44,785 nucleotides of DNA from an uncultured Bacilli bacterium (lineage in GTDB: Bacteria > Bacillota_I > Bacilli_A > RF39 > UBA660): assembly GCA_947632205.1 (NCBI GenBank), contig CANROK010000004.1, forward strand, positions 1 to 44,785, given 5' to 3'. The notes below the pieces were generated by a model, which made no database searches, was not told the DNA's origin, and saw nothing but the letters and a program-made list of their open reading frames with translations. A program made the translations under genes and the position numbers. How positions within the stretch are numbered: position 1 is the stretch's first letter; every line of letters begins with the position of its first letter. Below, piece after piece: positions 1-8,316 of this stretch.

Positions 1-2
1 AT

Positions 3-158
3 TGCAAAACAATAGAAGAATGTAATACTGATTGCGAATCTAAATGTGATCAATATAAGCCATATTATAGACCAGTATTTTATTTAAATAATAAAATTAT
101 TTTAAATAAAGGAACAGGAACAAAAGATAATCCATATATTCTAGATATAGAAAGATAA
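3..158 (+). CDS. C-terminal end of a Cys-rich surface protein (5' end outside window)
   Basis: The frame is open from the window edge and ends at a TAA at 156-158. The visible 51 residues carry four cysteines near the start and then RPVFYLNNKI followed by GTGTKDNPYIL. That pattern (a PVxYL strand followed by a G-rich turn and NPY-I/V-L) recalls the C-terminal ends of many secreted or pilin-like Firmicutes proteins, from memory. The same frame continues after the stop into a glycine-rich domain, so this may be one protein broken by a nonsense mutation, or a protein that naturally ends here. The function is unknown; it is probably surface-exposed. Confidence 0.5.
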   Translation, partial: CKTIEECNTDCESKCDQYKPYYRPVFYLNNKIILNKGTGTKDNPYILDIER

Positions 159-1088
159 TATGAATATACAGGAAAACCACAAGAATTTGTAGCTCCAAAA
201 GATGGATATTATCAAATTGAACTATGGGGAGCTAGTGGAGGTATCCATGATGGAGTAATAGAAGGAACAGAGGGAAGAGGTGCCTATACCAAAGGAACAA
301 TTAAATTAAACAAAGGAGAAAAATTATATATTTATGTGGGTGAAAATATAAATCAAAATGGAATGAATTTGGAAACATTTCCATTTAATGGTGGTGGCCC
401 TGGTGAATCCTCTGGAGGTGGAGCAACTGACGTAAGATTGGAAAATGGTACATGGAATGATTTTAATTCGTTAAAATCAAGGATTATGGTCGCTGCCGGT
501 GGAGGTGGTGGAGCATATAAAGAACACATTGATACTTCTAAAAAATATGTCCGTGGAGATGGCGGAACATTGATTGGAATTGATGCTGAATTTTACTTTA
601 ATAATGATAATGGAGGTTATAGTTATAGTGGCCATGGAGCAACTCAAACGAGTGGCGGAGAACCTGGAGAAAGGTTTAATGACAATGATATAGATCCCCA
701 AAAAACACCTGAAATGACTGGTACGTTTGGTATGGGAGGATATGGGATATATCAATCAAAGGAATATGAAGCAGTATATTCTTCATCGGGTGGTGGAGGT
801 GGCTATTATGGTGGTGGTCATTGTAATCATCCTGGCAATTCTTGGACTGGAGGCGGTGGTGGTTCATCCTTTATCTCTGGCTATCCAGGATGTAAGGCAA
901 TTGATGAGAACTCAACTGAAGGTAATATAAGCCATTTAGAAACTTCAGAACATTATAGTGGTAAAGTATTTATTGATACGGTAATGAAAGCTGGAAATGA
1001 AGAAATGCCAACTCATGATGGACTTAGTACTATGACGGGAAATACTGGTAATGGTTTTGCTAAAATAACTTATATAGGTGCTAGTTAA
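159..1088 (+). pseudogene. Glycine-rich surface/adhesion domain, cut off from its N-terminus by an in-frame stop
   Basis: The domain starts right after the TAA at 156-158 with YEYTGKPQEF, then GYYQIELWGASGG, KGEKLYIYVGE and several poly-glycine blocks (AAGGGGGA, SSGGGGGYYGGG, GGGGGSSF). This is the pattern of the ALK/LTK-like glycine-rich domain seen in bacterial surface proteins. No ATG, GTG or TTG lies in frame between the stop and GTG 336. Starting at GTG 336 would delete the first conserved strands, and the nearest purine-rich SD (AAAGGAGA, about 312-319) is too far away. I therefore read it as the 3' part of a gene split by a nonsense codon. It could also be expressed by readthrough, or as a truncated product from GTG 336. 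A terminator follows directly. Confidence 0.55.
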
Positions 1089-1100
1089 TAGCACTTTTTT
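1078..1100 (+). terminator. Rho-independent terminator after the glycine-rich gene
   Basis: A 6-bp stem, GTGCTA/TAGCAC, has a 5-nt loop and is followed by six T. The stop codon lies in the loop. Confidence 0.75.
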
Positions 1101-1124
1101 CTAACATAATAAATCAATAATATC

Positions 1125-1153
1125 TTGATATAGCATTTATTTTTAGGTATAAT
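1125..1153 (+). promoter_or_regulatory. SigA-type promoter of ftsA-ftsZ
   Basis: TTGATA (1125-1130), a 17-bp spacer and a perfect TATAAT (1148-1153). The predicted start of transcription is near 1160, which rules out GTG 1158 as the ftsA start. Confidence 0.7.
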
Positions 1154-1178
1154 TAAAGTGGATAGTAGGAGTGATAAT

Positions 1179-2420
1179 GTGCGAAAAATAATTGCAAGTT
1201 TAGATATTGGCTCATCTCTTATTAAATTAGTAGTAGGAGAAGTTATACGTAATAAAGTCCATATTTTAGCATGTGTTGATACTCCTTCACGTGGAATAAA
1301 AAAGGGATATGTAATTAATGGTGAAAGTGCTACTGAAAGTTTTAAAGAAGTTTTTAACAAATGTGAAAATGTTTTAGGTATACCAGTTAATAAAGTAATT
1401 GTTAGTGTTCCAAGTGCTTATGCTGAATGTTTTTTGAGTAGTGGTACTATTGCAGTTTCTTCCGAAGATAAAGTTATTAAAAATGCTGATGTAATTAAAG
1501 CCATGCAAAAATGTATGTATAAAAAAATACCAGAAAATAGAGAATTAGTTTCTGTTCTTCCAACTAGTTTTAAAGTTAATGATGAAGTAGTAAGTAATCC
1601 AATTAACATGGTATCTGAAAAATTAACAATGAAATCAATTGTAGTTACTGTTCCTAAAAAAAATATTGAAGGAATTAGCTCATGCCTTAAAAATGTTGGG
1701 GTAGAACTTGTTGATATAGTTATATCACCACTTGGTGATTATTATGAACATAAAGATAAAGAATTAAATAAAATGATTGGTGCTGTCGTAAATATTGGTG
1801 AAGATACTACAACTGTATCAATCTTTAATAAAGGAATACTTACTAATTTAGAAGTTATTGATATAGGTGGGGCAAATATTACTAATGATTTATCTTATGT
1901 ATATAAAATAAATAATGAAGATGCTAAGTATACGAAAGAACATTTAGCCCTAGCTCATACAAGGTTAGCTCAACCAAATGAATCATTATCTTTTGTAGAT
2001 AAACATGGAGAAAATGTTAAGATAAATCAATATGATGCATCAGAAATAGTAATGATGCGAATAACAGAGATTATTAATTTAGCAAAAAAACAAATTAATC
2101 TCTTAACAAAAAAGGAAATTAGTTATATAATACTTACAGGAGGAGTTACAGAGAGTGAAGATTTTTCAATTTTAGCAGAAGAATTACTTGGTAATTTAGC
2201 CAATATTGAAAGAATTGAAGAAATTGGAGCTCGCAGTAATAAATATGGTACTGCTATTGGTATGATTAAATACTATAATAGTAGATTAAAACTAAGGAAT
2301 GTAGACTTTTCAATCTTTAGTGAAGAAGAACAAGAGGAGTTATGTGGTAGTGATAAAAAAGTAATGGTATCAGATAATTCATTATTAGGAAAATTATTTG
2401 GTTACTTTTTTGATAATTAA
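1179..2420 (+). CDS. ftsA: Cell division protein FtsA
   Basis: Actin-like ATPase that tethers FtsZ to the membrane and recruits the divisome. The N-terminal phosphate-1 motif is LDIGSSLIKLVVGE, followed by the SHS2/1C region, the phosphate-2 motif (GAVVNIGEDTTTVSIF) and the adenosine motif (YIILTGGVTE). The C-terminus ends in LLGKLFGYFF, a short amphipathic helix of the membrane-targeting kind. An in-frame GTG exists at 1158, but it sits at the predicted transcription start. GTG 1179 has AGGAG just upstream and gives the usual short N-terminus (413 aa). ftsZ follows 12 nt downstream, so the pair is one operon. The upstream dcw genes are not adjacent. Confidence 0.93.
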   Translation: MRKIIASLDIGSSLIKLVVGEVIRNKVHILACVDTPSRGIKKGYVINGESATESFKEVFNKCENVLGIPVNKVIVSVPSAYAECFLSSGTIAVSSEDKVIKNADVIKAMQKCMYKKIPENRELVSVLPTSFKVNDEVVSNPINMVSEKLTMKSIVVTVPKKNIEGISSCLKNVGVELVDIVISPLGDYYEHKDKELNKMIGAVVNIGEDTTTVSIFNKGILTNLEVIDIGGANITNDLSYVYKINNEDAKYTKEHLALAHTRLAQPNESLSFVDKHGENVKINQYDASEIVMMRITEIINLAKKQINLLTKKEISYIILTGGVTESEDFSILAEELLGNLANIERIEEIGARSNKYGTAIGMIKYYNSRLKLRNVDFSIFSEEEQEELCGSDKKVMVSDNSLLGKLFGYFFDN

Positions 2421-2432
2421 GGAGAAGATAAT

Positions 2433-3488
2433 ATGAACGAGTTACAAATGGATCAAATTGCGAAAATTAAAGTCATCGGTGTTGGTGGTGGTGGTTGTAA
2501 TGCAGTTAACAGAATGATTGAAGAAGGCGTTAAAAGCGTTGAATTCTATGTTGTTAATACTGATTTACAAGTGCTTAATGCTTCAAAAGCTACCAATAAA
2601 ATCCAAATAGGTAAAAGTATTACTGGTGGAAGAGGTGCTGGTGCTAATCCGGAAATTGGCAGAGCTGCTGCCCTAGAGAGTAAAGGCGAAATTGAAGAGG
2701 CCTTAAAAGGAGCAGATATGGTATTCGTTGCTTGTGGTATGGGTGGAGGTACTGGTACAGGTGCTGCCCCAATAATTGCAGAAATTGCTCAAGAACTTGG
2801 AGCTCTTACCGTTGGAATAGTTACAAAGCCATTTAGATTTGAAGGTAAAAAAAGAAGTGAAAATGCTTTACTCGGAATTGAAGAGTTAAAAAAACATGTT
2901 GATACTTTAATTGTTATACCAAATGATAAATTAAGAGATATAATTGATAAAACAACAGGATTTGATGATGCCTTTAAAGAAGTAGATAATGTTCTACATA
3001 GAGGTGTTCAATCAATTTCTGATTTAATTGCTGTTACTGGAGTAATAAATCTAGATTTCGCAGATGTTAAAGCTGTAATGGAAAAGAGTGGTACTGCTAT
3101 AATTGGTATAGGTTGCAATGCTGGCGAAAATAGAGCTGTTGAAGCAGCTAGACAAGCTGTTGCTAATAGTTTACTTGAAGCAACTATTGATGGAGCCACT
3201 AATGCTATTGTTAATGTAACTGGTGGTAGTAATTTAACGTTATTTGAAATAGAAGAAGCTATTGAAACTGTTAGAGAAGCTGCTAAAAGTGATATCAATA
3301 TTATTTTCGGAGCTATTAAAAATGATAATTTAACTGATGAAGTTATTGTTACAGTAATTGCTACTGGTTTTGATGAAGGTGAATCTGAAGAATTATATGA
3401 GAATGATGAAATGCCAAAAAGAAGAACTGTTCCAACTGATGAAGATTTAGAAATTCCACCATTCTTTAGAAATAATGATTTATTTTAA
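2433..3488 (+). CDS. ftsZ: Cell division protein FtsZ
   Basis: Tubulin-like GTPase that forms the Z ring at mid-cell. Visible features are the N-terminal [16 protein letters not shown] nucleotide-binding loop, the tubulin signature [12 protein letters not shown] (about residues 103-114), the T7 synergy loop ([11 protein letters not shown]) and the C-terminal conserved tail DLEIPPFFR that binds FtsA. Length is 351 aa; the linker between core and tail is short. The start ATG has the SD AAGGAGA. It is co-transcribed with ftsA and ends at a strong terminator. Confidence 0.98.
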   Translation: MNELQMDQIAKIKVIGVGGGGCNAVNRMIEEGVKSVEFYVVNTDLQVLNASKATNKIQIGKSITGGRGAGANPEIGRAAALESKGEIEEALKGADMVFVACGMGGGTGTGAAPIIAEIAQELGALTVGIVTKPFRFEGKKRSENALLGIEELKKHVDTLIVIPNDKLRDIIDKTTGFDDAFKEVDNVLHRGVQSISDLIAVTGVINLDFADVKAVMEKSGTAIIGIGCNAGENRAVEAARQAVANSLLEATIDGATNAIVNVTGGSNLTLFEIEEAIETVREAAKSDINIIFGAIKNDNLTDEVIVTVIATGFDEGESEELYENDEMPKRRTVPTDEDLEIPPFFRNNDLF

Positions 3489-3496
3489 TAAATACT

Positions 3497-3527
3497 AAAG
3501 AACGACAAAAAATGCCGTTCTTTTTTT
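3497..3527 (+). terminator. Terminator after ftsZ
   Basis: An 8-bp stem, AAAGAACG/CGTTCTTT, is followed by a run of T, ending the ftsA-ftsZ unit before spoIIGA. Confidence 0.85.
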
Positions 3528-3549
3528 ATATAATAAATTTGGTGATAAA

Positions 3550-4299
3550 ATGAAAATATATATTGATTTATTAATTAGTTTGAATTTTATCTATGATTTG
3601 TTAATATTAATAACTGTCAATCTGACATTAAAAAGAAATAGTCCTTTTAAAAGAATATTTTTGGCTAGTTTATTTGGTTCTCTTTCAACATTAACAATCT
3701 TTCTTAAAATAAACAATTATTTTTTATTGATAATAAATATGATTTTAGGGTTAATTATGTTAATAATTAGTTTTTCATATAAAAATATAAAATATTTTTT
3801 AACTAATTTTGCCTATTTATATATGACATCTGTTATTTTAGCGGGGTTTCTTTATTTTTTAAAAATTCAATTTAATAATTTAGCATATCCAATAAGTTTA
3901 AGTATCGCTCCATTTATTTTATATTTATATATAAAAGAACAGAAGAATTTAAAAAAAATAGTTAATTATTATAAAAAAGTAATAATAACTTTTAAAAATA
4001 ATAAAACTTTAGAATTAAATGGATTCTTAGATACAGGTAATAAATTAAAAGATCCCATAACTAATAAATATATAATTTTAGTTAATAAAAAAAGCATTAA
4101 AGGCATATATAATATAAGAAGTCCAATTTATGTACCAATTAATACTGTTAATAATCATAGTTTACTTCCTTGTATAAGTATTAAAAATATTATTGTAGAT
4201 AATAAAGTTTATAATAATTATTTACTGGGAATATCAAACGATTTTAAGGGTTTTGATAATGTAAATTGTTTACTTAATTATCATTTAGGGGAGGGATAG
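3550..4299 (+). CDS. spoIIGA: Sigma-E processing aspartic peptidase SpoIIGA
   Basis: Membrane protease that removes the pro-sequence of pro-sigma-E in the mother cell when signalled by SpoIIR. The first ~130 residues form about five membrane helices. The C-terminal domain carries GFLDTGNKL, the aspartyl-protease-like D-T-G motif (Asp near residue 161). Length is 249 aa, somewhat shorter than the ~309 aa of Bacillus subtilis. It lies directly upstream of sigE, the usual order of the spoIIG operon. Its last codons contain AGGGGAGGG, which serves as the SD for sigE. Confidence 0.92.
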   Translation: MKIYIDLLISLNFIYDLLILITVNLTLKRNSPFKRIFLASLFGSLSTLTIFLKINNYFLLIINMILGLIMLIISFSYKNIKYFLTNFAYLYMTSVILAGFLYFLKIQFNNLAYPISLSIAPFILYLYIKEQKNLKKIVNYYKKVIITFKNNKTLELNGFLDTGNKLKDPITNKYIILVNKKSIKGIYNIRSPIYVPINTVNNHSLLPCISIKNIIVDNKVYNNYLLGISNDFKGFDNVNCLLNYHLGEG

Positions 4300-4301
4300 A
4301 T

Positions 4302-4991
4302 ATAAATATATTTAAAAAGATAATTGCATTTTTGAAAAACAAGTATAATGATTGTTTCTTTGTGGGTGCTACTGATAAATTACCACCACCTTTATCTAAA
4401 GAAAAAGAATTAGATTATTTAATAAAAGCCAAAAGTGGAGATATTGAAGCTAGGAATATCTTAATTGAACATAATTTAAGATTAGTAGTTTTTTTAGCTA
4501 AAAAATATGAAAATACTGGCTTTGATATTGAAGACTTAGTATCTATTGGTTCAATTGGGTTAATAAAAGGTATAAATACATATAAAATAGATAAAAATAT
4601 TAAACTTGCTACTTATGCTTCAAGGTGTATAGCAAATGAAATATTAATGTTCTTAAGAAAAAATAAAAGAAAAAAAATAGAGGTTAGTTTAGAAGAAACA
4701 TTGAATTTTGATGCTGAAGGTAATGAGTTAAAGTTAGAAGATATTTTAGGAACTGATAATGATATTGTTCCTAAAGAATTTGAACATGTTATGGATAAAG
4801 AAACTTTAACAAAAGAAATAGATATATTAGAACCAAGAGAAAAAGAAATAATGACTTTAAGATATGGACTTAATAATACTAAGGAATATACTCAAAAAGA
4901 AGTGGCAGAAATGCTTGGCATAAGTCAATCTTATATATCGAGAATAGAAAAAAAAGTAGTAAAAAAATTACAAAGTATTATGAAAATTTAA
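4302..4991 (+). CDS. sigE: Sporulation sigma factor SigE (pro-form), probably starting at AUA
   Basis: Early mother-cell sigma factor. Region 2 is clear (HNLRLVVFLAKKYENTG, IEDLVSIGSIGLIKGI, LATYASRCIANEILMFLR), and region 4 includes the helix-turn-helix (EVAEMLGISQSYISRIE). The sequence matches sigma-E well from GATDKLPPPL onwards. A TTG at 4332 is the first common start codon but leaves only 10 residues before the expected cleavage zone and has no SD. Reading back in frame to AUA 4302 gives an amphipathic pro-sequence (IFKKIIAFLKNKYNDCFF) like that of B. subtilis pro-sigma-E, with AGGGGAGGG just upstream. The exact start is inference; the TTG form would be 4332-4991. spoIIGA ends 2 nt before AUA 4302. 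Confidence 0.88.
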   Translation: MNIFKKIIAFLKNKYNDCFFVGATDKLPPPLSKEKELDYLIKAKSGDIEARNILIEHNLRLVVFLAKKYENTGFDIEDLVSIGSIGLIKGINTYKIDKNIKLATYASRCIANEILMFLRKNKRKKIEVSLEETLNFDAEGNELKLEDILGTDNDIVPKEFEHVMDKETLTKEIDILEPREKEIMTLRYGLNNTKEYTQKEVAEMLGISQSYISRIEKKVVKKLQSIMKI

Positions 4992-5020
4992 ATTAGATAG
5001 CCAAATATCTAATTTTTTTT
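4991..5020 (+). terminator. Terminator after sigE
   Basis: A 9-bp perfect stem, AATTAGATA/TATCTAATT, has a 6-nt loop and a T-run. Confidence 0.85.
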
Positions 5021-5063
5021 ATAATAAAAAGGAAAGAATAATAAATCTCTTAAATAAATAAGT

Positions 5064-5101
5064 AGAGAGGGAAAAAGAGAAGTAATTAATAGCCCCTCTC
5101 T
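5064..5101 (+). promoter_or_regulatory. Leader hairpin before the Rpn-like gene
   Basis: AGAGAGGG (5064-5071) can pair with CCCTCTCT (5094-5101) around a 22-nt loop, ending 26 nt before the ATG of the nuclease gene. No T-run follows, so it is not a terminator. A regulatory role is only a guess. Confidence 0.35.
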
Positions 5102-5127
5102 TAGAAAGGAAAGACAAGAAACCCTTA

Positions 5128-6033
5128 ATGAGAAAACAACTAAGAAATAAAAAATTTATTAATTTATCAAATGATGCAATGTTTAAAACAATAATAGCCA
5201 ATCCAAAAGACACAAGATATATGAATAAATTACTAACAGATATATTAGGTTATGAAGTAGAAGTAGTAGAATATTTACAAAATGAGTTACCAATAAATAC
5301 TAAAGATGAAAGGAGAAAAAGAGTAGATGTATTAGTAAAGAGTAAAGAAGAAGAGGTAATATTAATTGAGGTAAATACGAATTATGAAGCAAGTAAAATA
5401 AGAAATTCATTTTATTTATCAAGTGCCATAGTAAGAAATTTAAAAATAAATGAAGAATACGGAAGCTTTGCAAAATGTACGATGTTAATAAATTTAAATT
5501 TTAATCAAGGAAAAAGAATACCAATTAAGAGGGAATATTATTATAGATGTGATGATGATGACATATATACATATCAACAAAAGATAATAAACATTAATGT
5601 AGATAGATGTAAAAGAGAATGGTATGAGAAGAATGTCAAAGGAGAAAAAAATAATATATATATAACATTATTAAATACAGATAAGAAAGAGATAGAAGAA
5701 TTAAGTAAAAAAGATAGTATATTAAAAGAGATAGGAGAAAAAGTGATAAAGATGAATGAAAATGGAATGTTTTTAGATGAATTAACAGATGAACAAGAAG
5801 GGTGGTTAATTCAAGCAGGAATAGATGAAAGTAAAGAAATAGCAAGAAGAGAAGGAAAGAAACTAGGAATTAAAGAAGGAAAAAGAGAAGGAATTAAAGA
5901 AGGAATTAAAAAAATTATAAAAAAATTACTAAACTATATGGAAGTAGAAGAAATACATAGAATAACAAATGTGTCAATTGAAGAAATAGAAGAAATAAAA
6001 AAAGAACAATTAATTCATCATAAAATAAAGTGA
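5128..6033 (+). CDS. Rpn-like PD-(D/E)XK nuclease family protein (PDDEXK_2)
   Basis: Member of the family often annotated as 'PD-(D/E)XK nuclease family transposase', related to recombination-promoting nuclease Rpn. The typical start is present (INLSNDAMFKTIIANPKDT). The catalytic core has RVDVLV (Asp near residue 67), then VILIEVN (Glu 81); the usual E-x-Q/K is E-x-N here. The C-terminal third is charged and contains a G-I-K-E-G-type repeat (about residues 244-266) common in this family. It stands alone between terminators and has no inverted repeats, so it is not an insertion sequence. The SD is weak (AAGGAAAG). Confidence 0.85.
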   Translation: MRKQLRNKKFINLSNDAMFKTIIANPKDTRYMNKLLTDILGYEVEVVEYLQNELPINTKDERRKRVDVLVKSKEEEVILIEVNTNYEASKIRNSFYLSSAIVRNLKINEEYGSFAKCTMLINLNFNQGKRIPIKREYYYRCDDDDIYTYQQKIININVDRCKREWYEKNVKGEKNNIYITLLNTDKKEIEELSKKDSILKEIGEKVIKMNENGMFLDELTDEQEGWLIQAGIDESKEIARREGKKLGIKEGKREGIKEGIKKIIKKLLNYMEVEEIHRITNVSIEEIEEIKKEQLIHHKIK

Positions 6034-6190
6034 AAAGTAAAAAAATTCTAGAAAGTAAAAAAAGATTAATTCAAAAAGTAATAAAAAAAGAAGAAATAAA
6101 AAGTTAAATAAAATTTGATCAGTATAAAATGAGAAAAAAATAACTTCTTTTTTTTTATTATATAGGTTATAATTATCATAGGTGTTATAA

Positions 6191-7246
6191 ATGAAATGGA
6201 TTATTAATGATTATAATATATTAGAAATTTTGTTAGTTACATTTCTAGTTAGTGCAATTTTAGTACCAATTTGTCAAAAAATTGCTCATCATATTGGAGC
6301 AATAGATATACCAAATGAAAGAAAAGTTCATACCAAGCCAATGCCAAGATTAGGTGGACTAGCCATATATATTGCATTCTTAGCTGGTTATATTTTATAT
6401 GGTGAATTAACTACCCAAATGATATCAATTTTAATTGGTTCATTTATAATTTTGCTTATTGGTATTTTTGATGATATTAAGCCAATAAGAGCTAGATATA
6501 AATTCTTAGTTCAAATAATAGCGGCTTTAATTGTTGTTATTTATGGTAGAATGTATTTTAATGAAATTACTTTTTTAGGAATACATCTTCATTTTAATAA
6601 AGTGATTAGTTATATTTTATCAACATTTTTTATTGTAGCTATATCTAATGCTATTAATTTAATTGATGGTTTAGATGGTCTTGCTGGGGGTATTAGTACA
6701 ATTTATTTTTTAACTATTAGTATTATTGCTTTTTTATTACAAAAATTAGGTGGATTAGATATAATATTATCTTTAATAATGTTAGGATCAACTTTGGGAT
6801 TCTTAGTTTGGAATTTTCCACCAGCTAAAATATTTATGGGTGATTCTGGTAGTTTATTTTTGGGCTTTATGATTGCAGTTATTGCCTTAGTTGGTTATAA
6901 AGTAGCAACATTAACTACTTTGATAATACCAATAACTATTTTATCAGTACCAATATTTGATACATTACTTGCCATTTTAAGAAGGTTAATAAAACATAAA
7001 AGTATTGGTTCACCAGATAAAGAACACTTTCATCATCAATTATTAAAATTAAAATTCTCACCAAGAATGAGTATAATTGTTATATATATAATTAATTTAT
7101 TATTTTCAGTAGTATCTATTTCTTATGTAACTCATCATACAAAAATAGCAATGGTTATTTATGTACTTTTAATGATTCTTTTATTATTTATTATTTTAAA
7201 AACCGATATTTTATATACACATAAAAAGAAGGAGAAGAAAAAATGA
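6191..7246 (+). CDS. tagO: Undecaprenyl-phosphate N-acetylglucosaminyl-1-phosphate transferase (TagO/WecA family)
   Basis: Integral membrane enzyme that moves a sugar-1-phosphate (usually GlcNAc) from its UDP form to undecaprenyl phosphate, the first step of wall teichoic acid and other wall polysaccharides. It has about ten membrane helices. Signatures are the cytoplasmic loop around IPNERKVHTKPMPRLGG (residues 40-56), IFDDIKPIRARYKF (Asp 94/95), NLIDGLDGLAGG (Asp 159/162), FMGDSGSLFLGF and the substrate-binding HFHHQLL. Length is 351 aa. galE overlaps its last 4 nt. A weak promoter (TTCTTT, 17 bp, TATAAT at 6168-6173) lies upstream. The exact sugar is not provable from sequence. Confidence 0.9.
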   Translation: MKWIINDYNILEILLVTFLVSAILVPICQKIAHHIGAIDIPNERKVHTKPMPRLGGLAIYIAFLAGYILYGELTTQMISILIGSFIILLIGIFDDIKPIRARYKFLVQIIAALIVVIYGRMYFNEITFLGIHLHFNKVISYILSTFFIVAISNAINLIDGLDGLAGGISTIYFLTISIIAFLLQKLGGLDIILSLIMLGSTLGFLVWNFPPAKIFMGDSGSLFLGFMIAVIALVGYKVATLTTLIIPITILSVPIFDTLLAILRRLIKHKSIGSPDKEHFHHQLLKLKFSPRMSIIVIYIINLLFSVVSISYVTHHTKIAMVIYVLLMILLLFIILKTDILYTHKKKEKKK

Positions 7247-8250
7247 ATATATTTGTAACAGGTTGTACTGGTTATATTGGTAGTCATACTTGTGTTGAAT
7301 TACTTAATGCAGGATATAATGTAATTGGGTTTGATAATTTTAGTAATAGTAAAAGAGAAGTACTTGATAAAATAAAACAAATAACTAACAAAGAAATTAA
7401 ATTTTATGAAGGAGATATGTTAGATGAAAATATCCTTGATAAAATAATGAATGAAAATAATATTGATGTTGTGGTTGATTTTGCAGCTTATAAAGCCGTT
7501 GGTGATAGTGTCATAAAACCAATTAGTTATTACATTAATAATGTTAGTAGTGTTCTAACTTTAATCAAAGTTATGCAAAAGCATAATGTTAAAAAATTAA
7601 TATTTAGTAGTAGTGCAACTGTCTATGGTAAGCAAGATATTATGCCTATTACTGAAGAAATGCCAATTGGTAATACGACAAATCCATATGGTACTAGTAA
7701 ATTATTTGTAGAACATATCTTAAACGATTTAAGTATTGCTGATCCTGAATTTAAAATTATAGTTTTTAGATATTTTAATCCTGTTGGAGCTCATCCATCT
7801 GGCTTAATTGGGGAAGATCCAAATGGTATACCAGCTAATTTAATGCCTTTTATAGCTAAAGTAGCTACTAAAGAATTAGAGTGTTTAAGTGTCTTTGGTG
7901 ATGATTATGATACTTTAGATGGTACTGGTGTAAGAGATTATATTCATATTGTTGATTTGGCTAAAGCTCATCTTAATGGTATTAATAAGTTAAATAGTAT
8001 GGATAAAGGTGGATTACTTGTTTATAATTTAGGTACTGGTAAAGGTTATAGTGTTTTAGAAATGATTAAAACATTTGAAAAAGTAAATAATGTTACAATT
8101 AATTATAAAATAGCCCCAAGAAGAAGTGGCGATATCGATACTTGTTATGCTGATTCAAGTAAAGCCAGTAAAGAACTAGGATGGACAGCTTCATTAAATT
8201 TAGAAGATATGTGCAAAGATGCTTATAATTTTGTTATAAATAATAAGTAA
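7243..8250 (+). CDS. galE: UDP-glucose 4-epimerase
   Basis: Interconverts UDP-glucose and UDP-galactose (possibly also the GlcNAc/GalNAc forms), supplying sugar donors for the wall polysaccharide made by nearby genes. It is an extended SDR: the Rossmann glycine motif TGCTGYIG (residues 6-13), SSSATVYG with the catalytic Ser/Thr, and the YxxxK pair Tyr149/Lys153. The C-terminal domain has RDYIHIVDLA and APRRSGDID, typical of GalE. Length is 335 aa. It overlaps the TagO-like gene by 4 nt and so is translationally coupled to it. Confidence 0.95.
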   Translation: MNIFVTGCTGYIGSHTCVELLNAGYNVIGFDNFSNSKREVLDKIKQITNKEIKFYEGDMLDENILDKIMNENNIDVVVDFAAYKAVGDSVIKPISYYINNVSSVLTLIKVMQKHNVKKLIFSSSATVYGKQDIMPITEEMPIGNTTNPYGTSKLFVEHILNDLSIADPEFKIIVFRYFNPVGAHPSGLIGEDPNGIPANLMPFIAKVATKELECLSVFGDDYDTLDGTGVRDYIHIVDLAKAHLNGINKLNSMDKGGLLVYNLGTGKGYSVLEMIKTFEKVNNVTINYKIAPRRSGDIDTCYADSSKASKELGWTASLNLEDMCKDAYNFVINNK

Positions 8251-8256
8251 AATATG

Positions 8257-8309
8257 AAAGTCCTTCGATTTTTGTGTAAAAACACGTAAAAAGTCCTTTG
8301 ATTTTCGTG
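8257..8309 (+). repeat. Two 20-bp direct repeats before the AAA_14 ATPase gene
   Basis: AAAGTCCTTCGATTTTTGTG (8257-8276) and AAAGTCCTTTGATTTTCGTG (8290-8309) differ at two positions and start 33 bp apart. A small palindrome (GTGT-AAAA-ACAC) lies between them. They fill the gap between galE and the ATPase and hide any SD. Confidence 0.8.
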
Positions 8310-8316
8310 AAAATGA

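Noticed and set aside
477-755. Antisense frames opposite gly-rich, ftsZ, parC, lysS and other genes
   Set aside because: They mirror conserved proteins on the opposite strand, lack SD sites and show no domain; they are shadows of AT-poor codon positions.
336-1088. GTG 336 as the true start of the glycine-rich protein
   Set aside because: The recognisable domain begins about 59 codons upstream, and the SD-like AAAGGAGA is too far from GTG 336.
3500-3512. Spo0A box (CGACAAA) upstream of spoIIGA
   Set aside because: The motif lies inside the ftsZ terminator stem-loop, matches only in part, and has no clear promoter behind it.
5128-6033. Insertion sequence (the family is often named 'transposase')
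   Set aside because: It is a PD-(D/E)XK nuclease family without terminal inverted repeats or target duplication here; nothing suggests an IS element.
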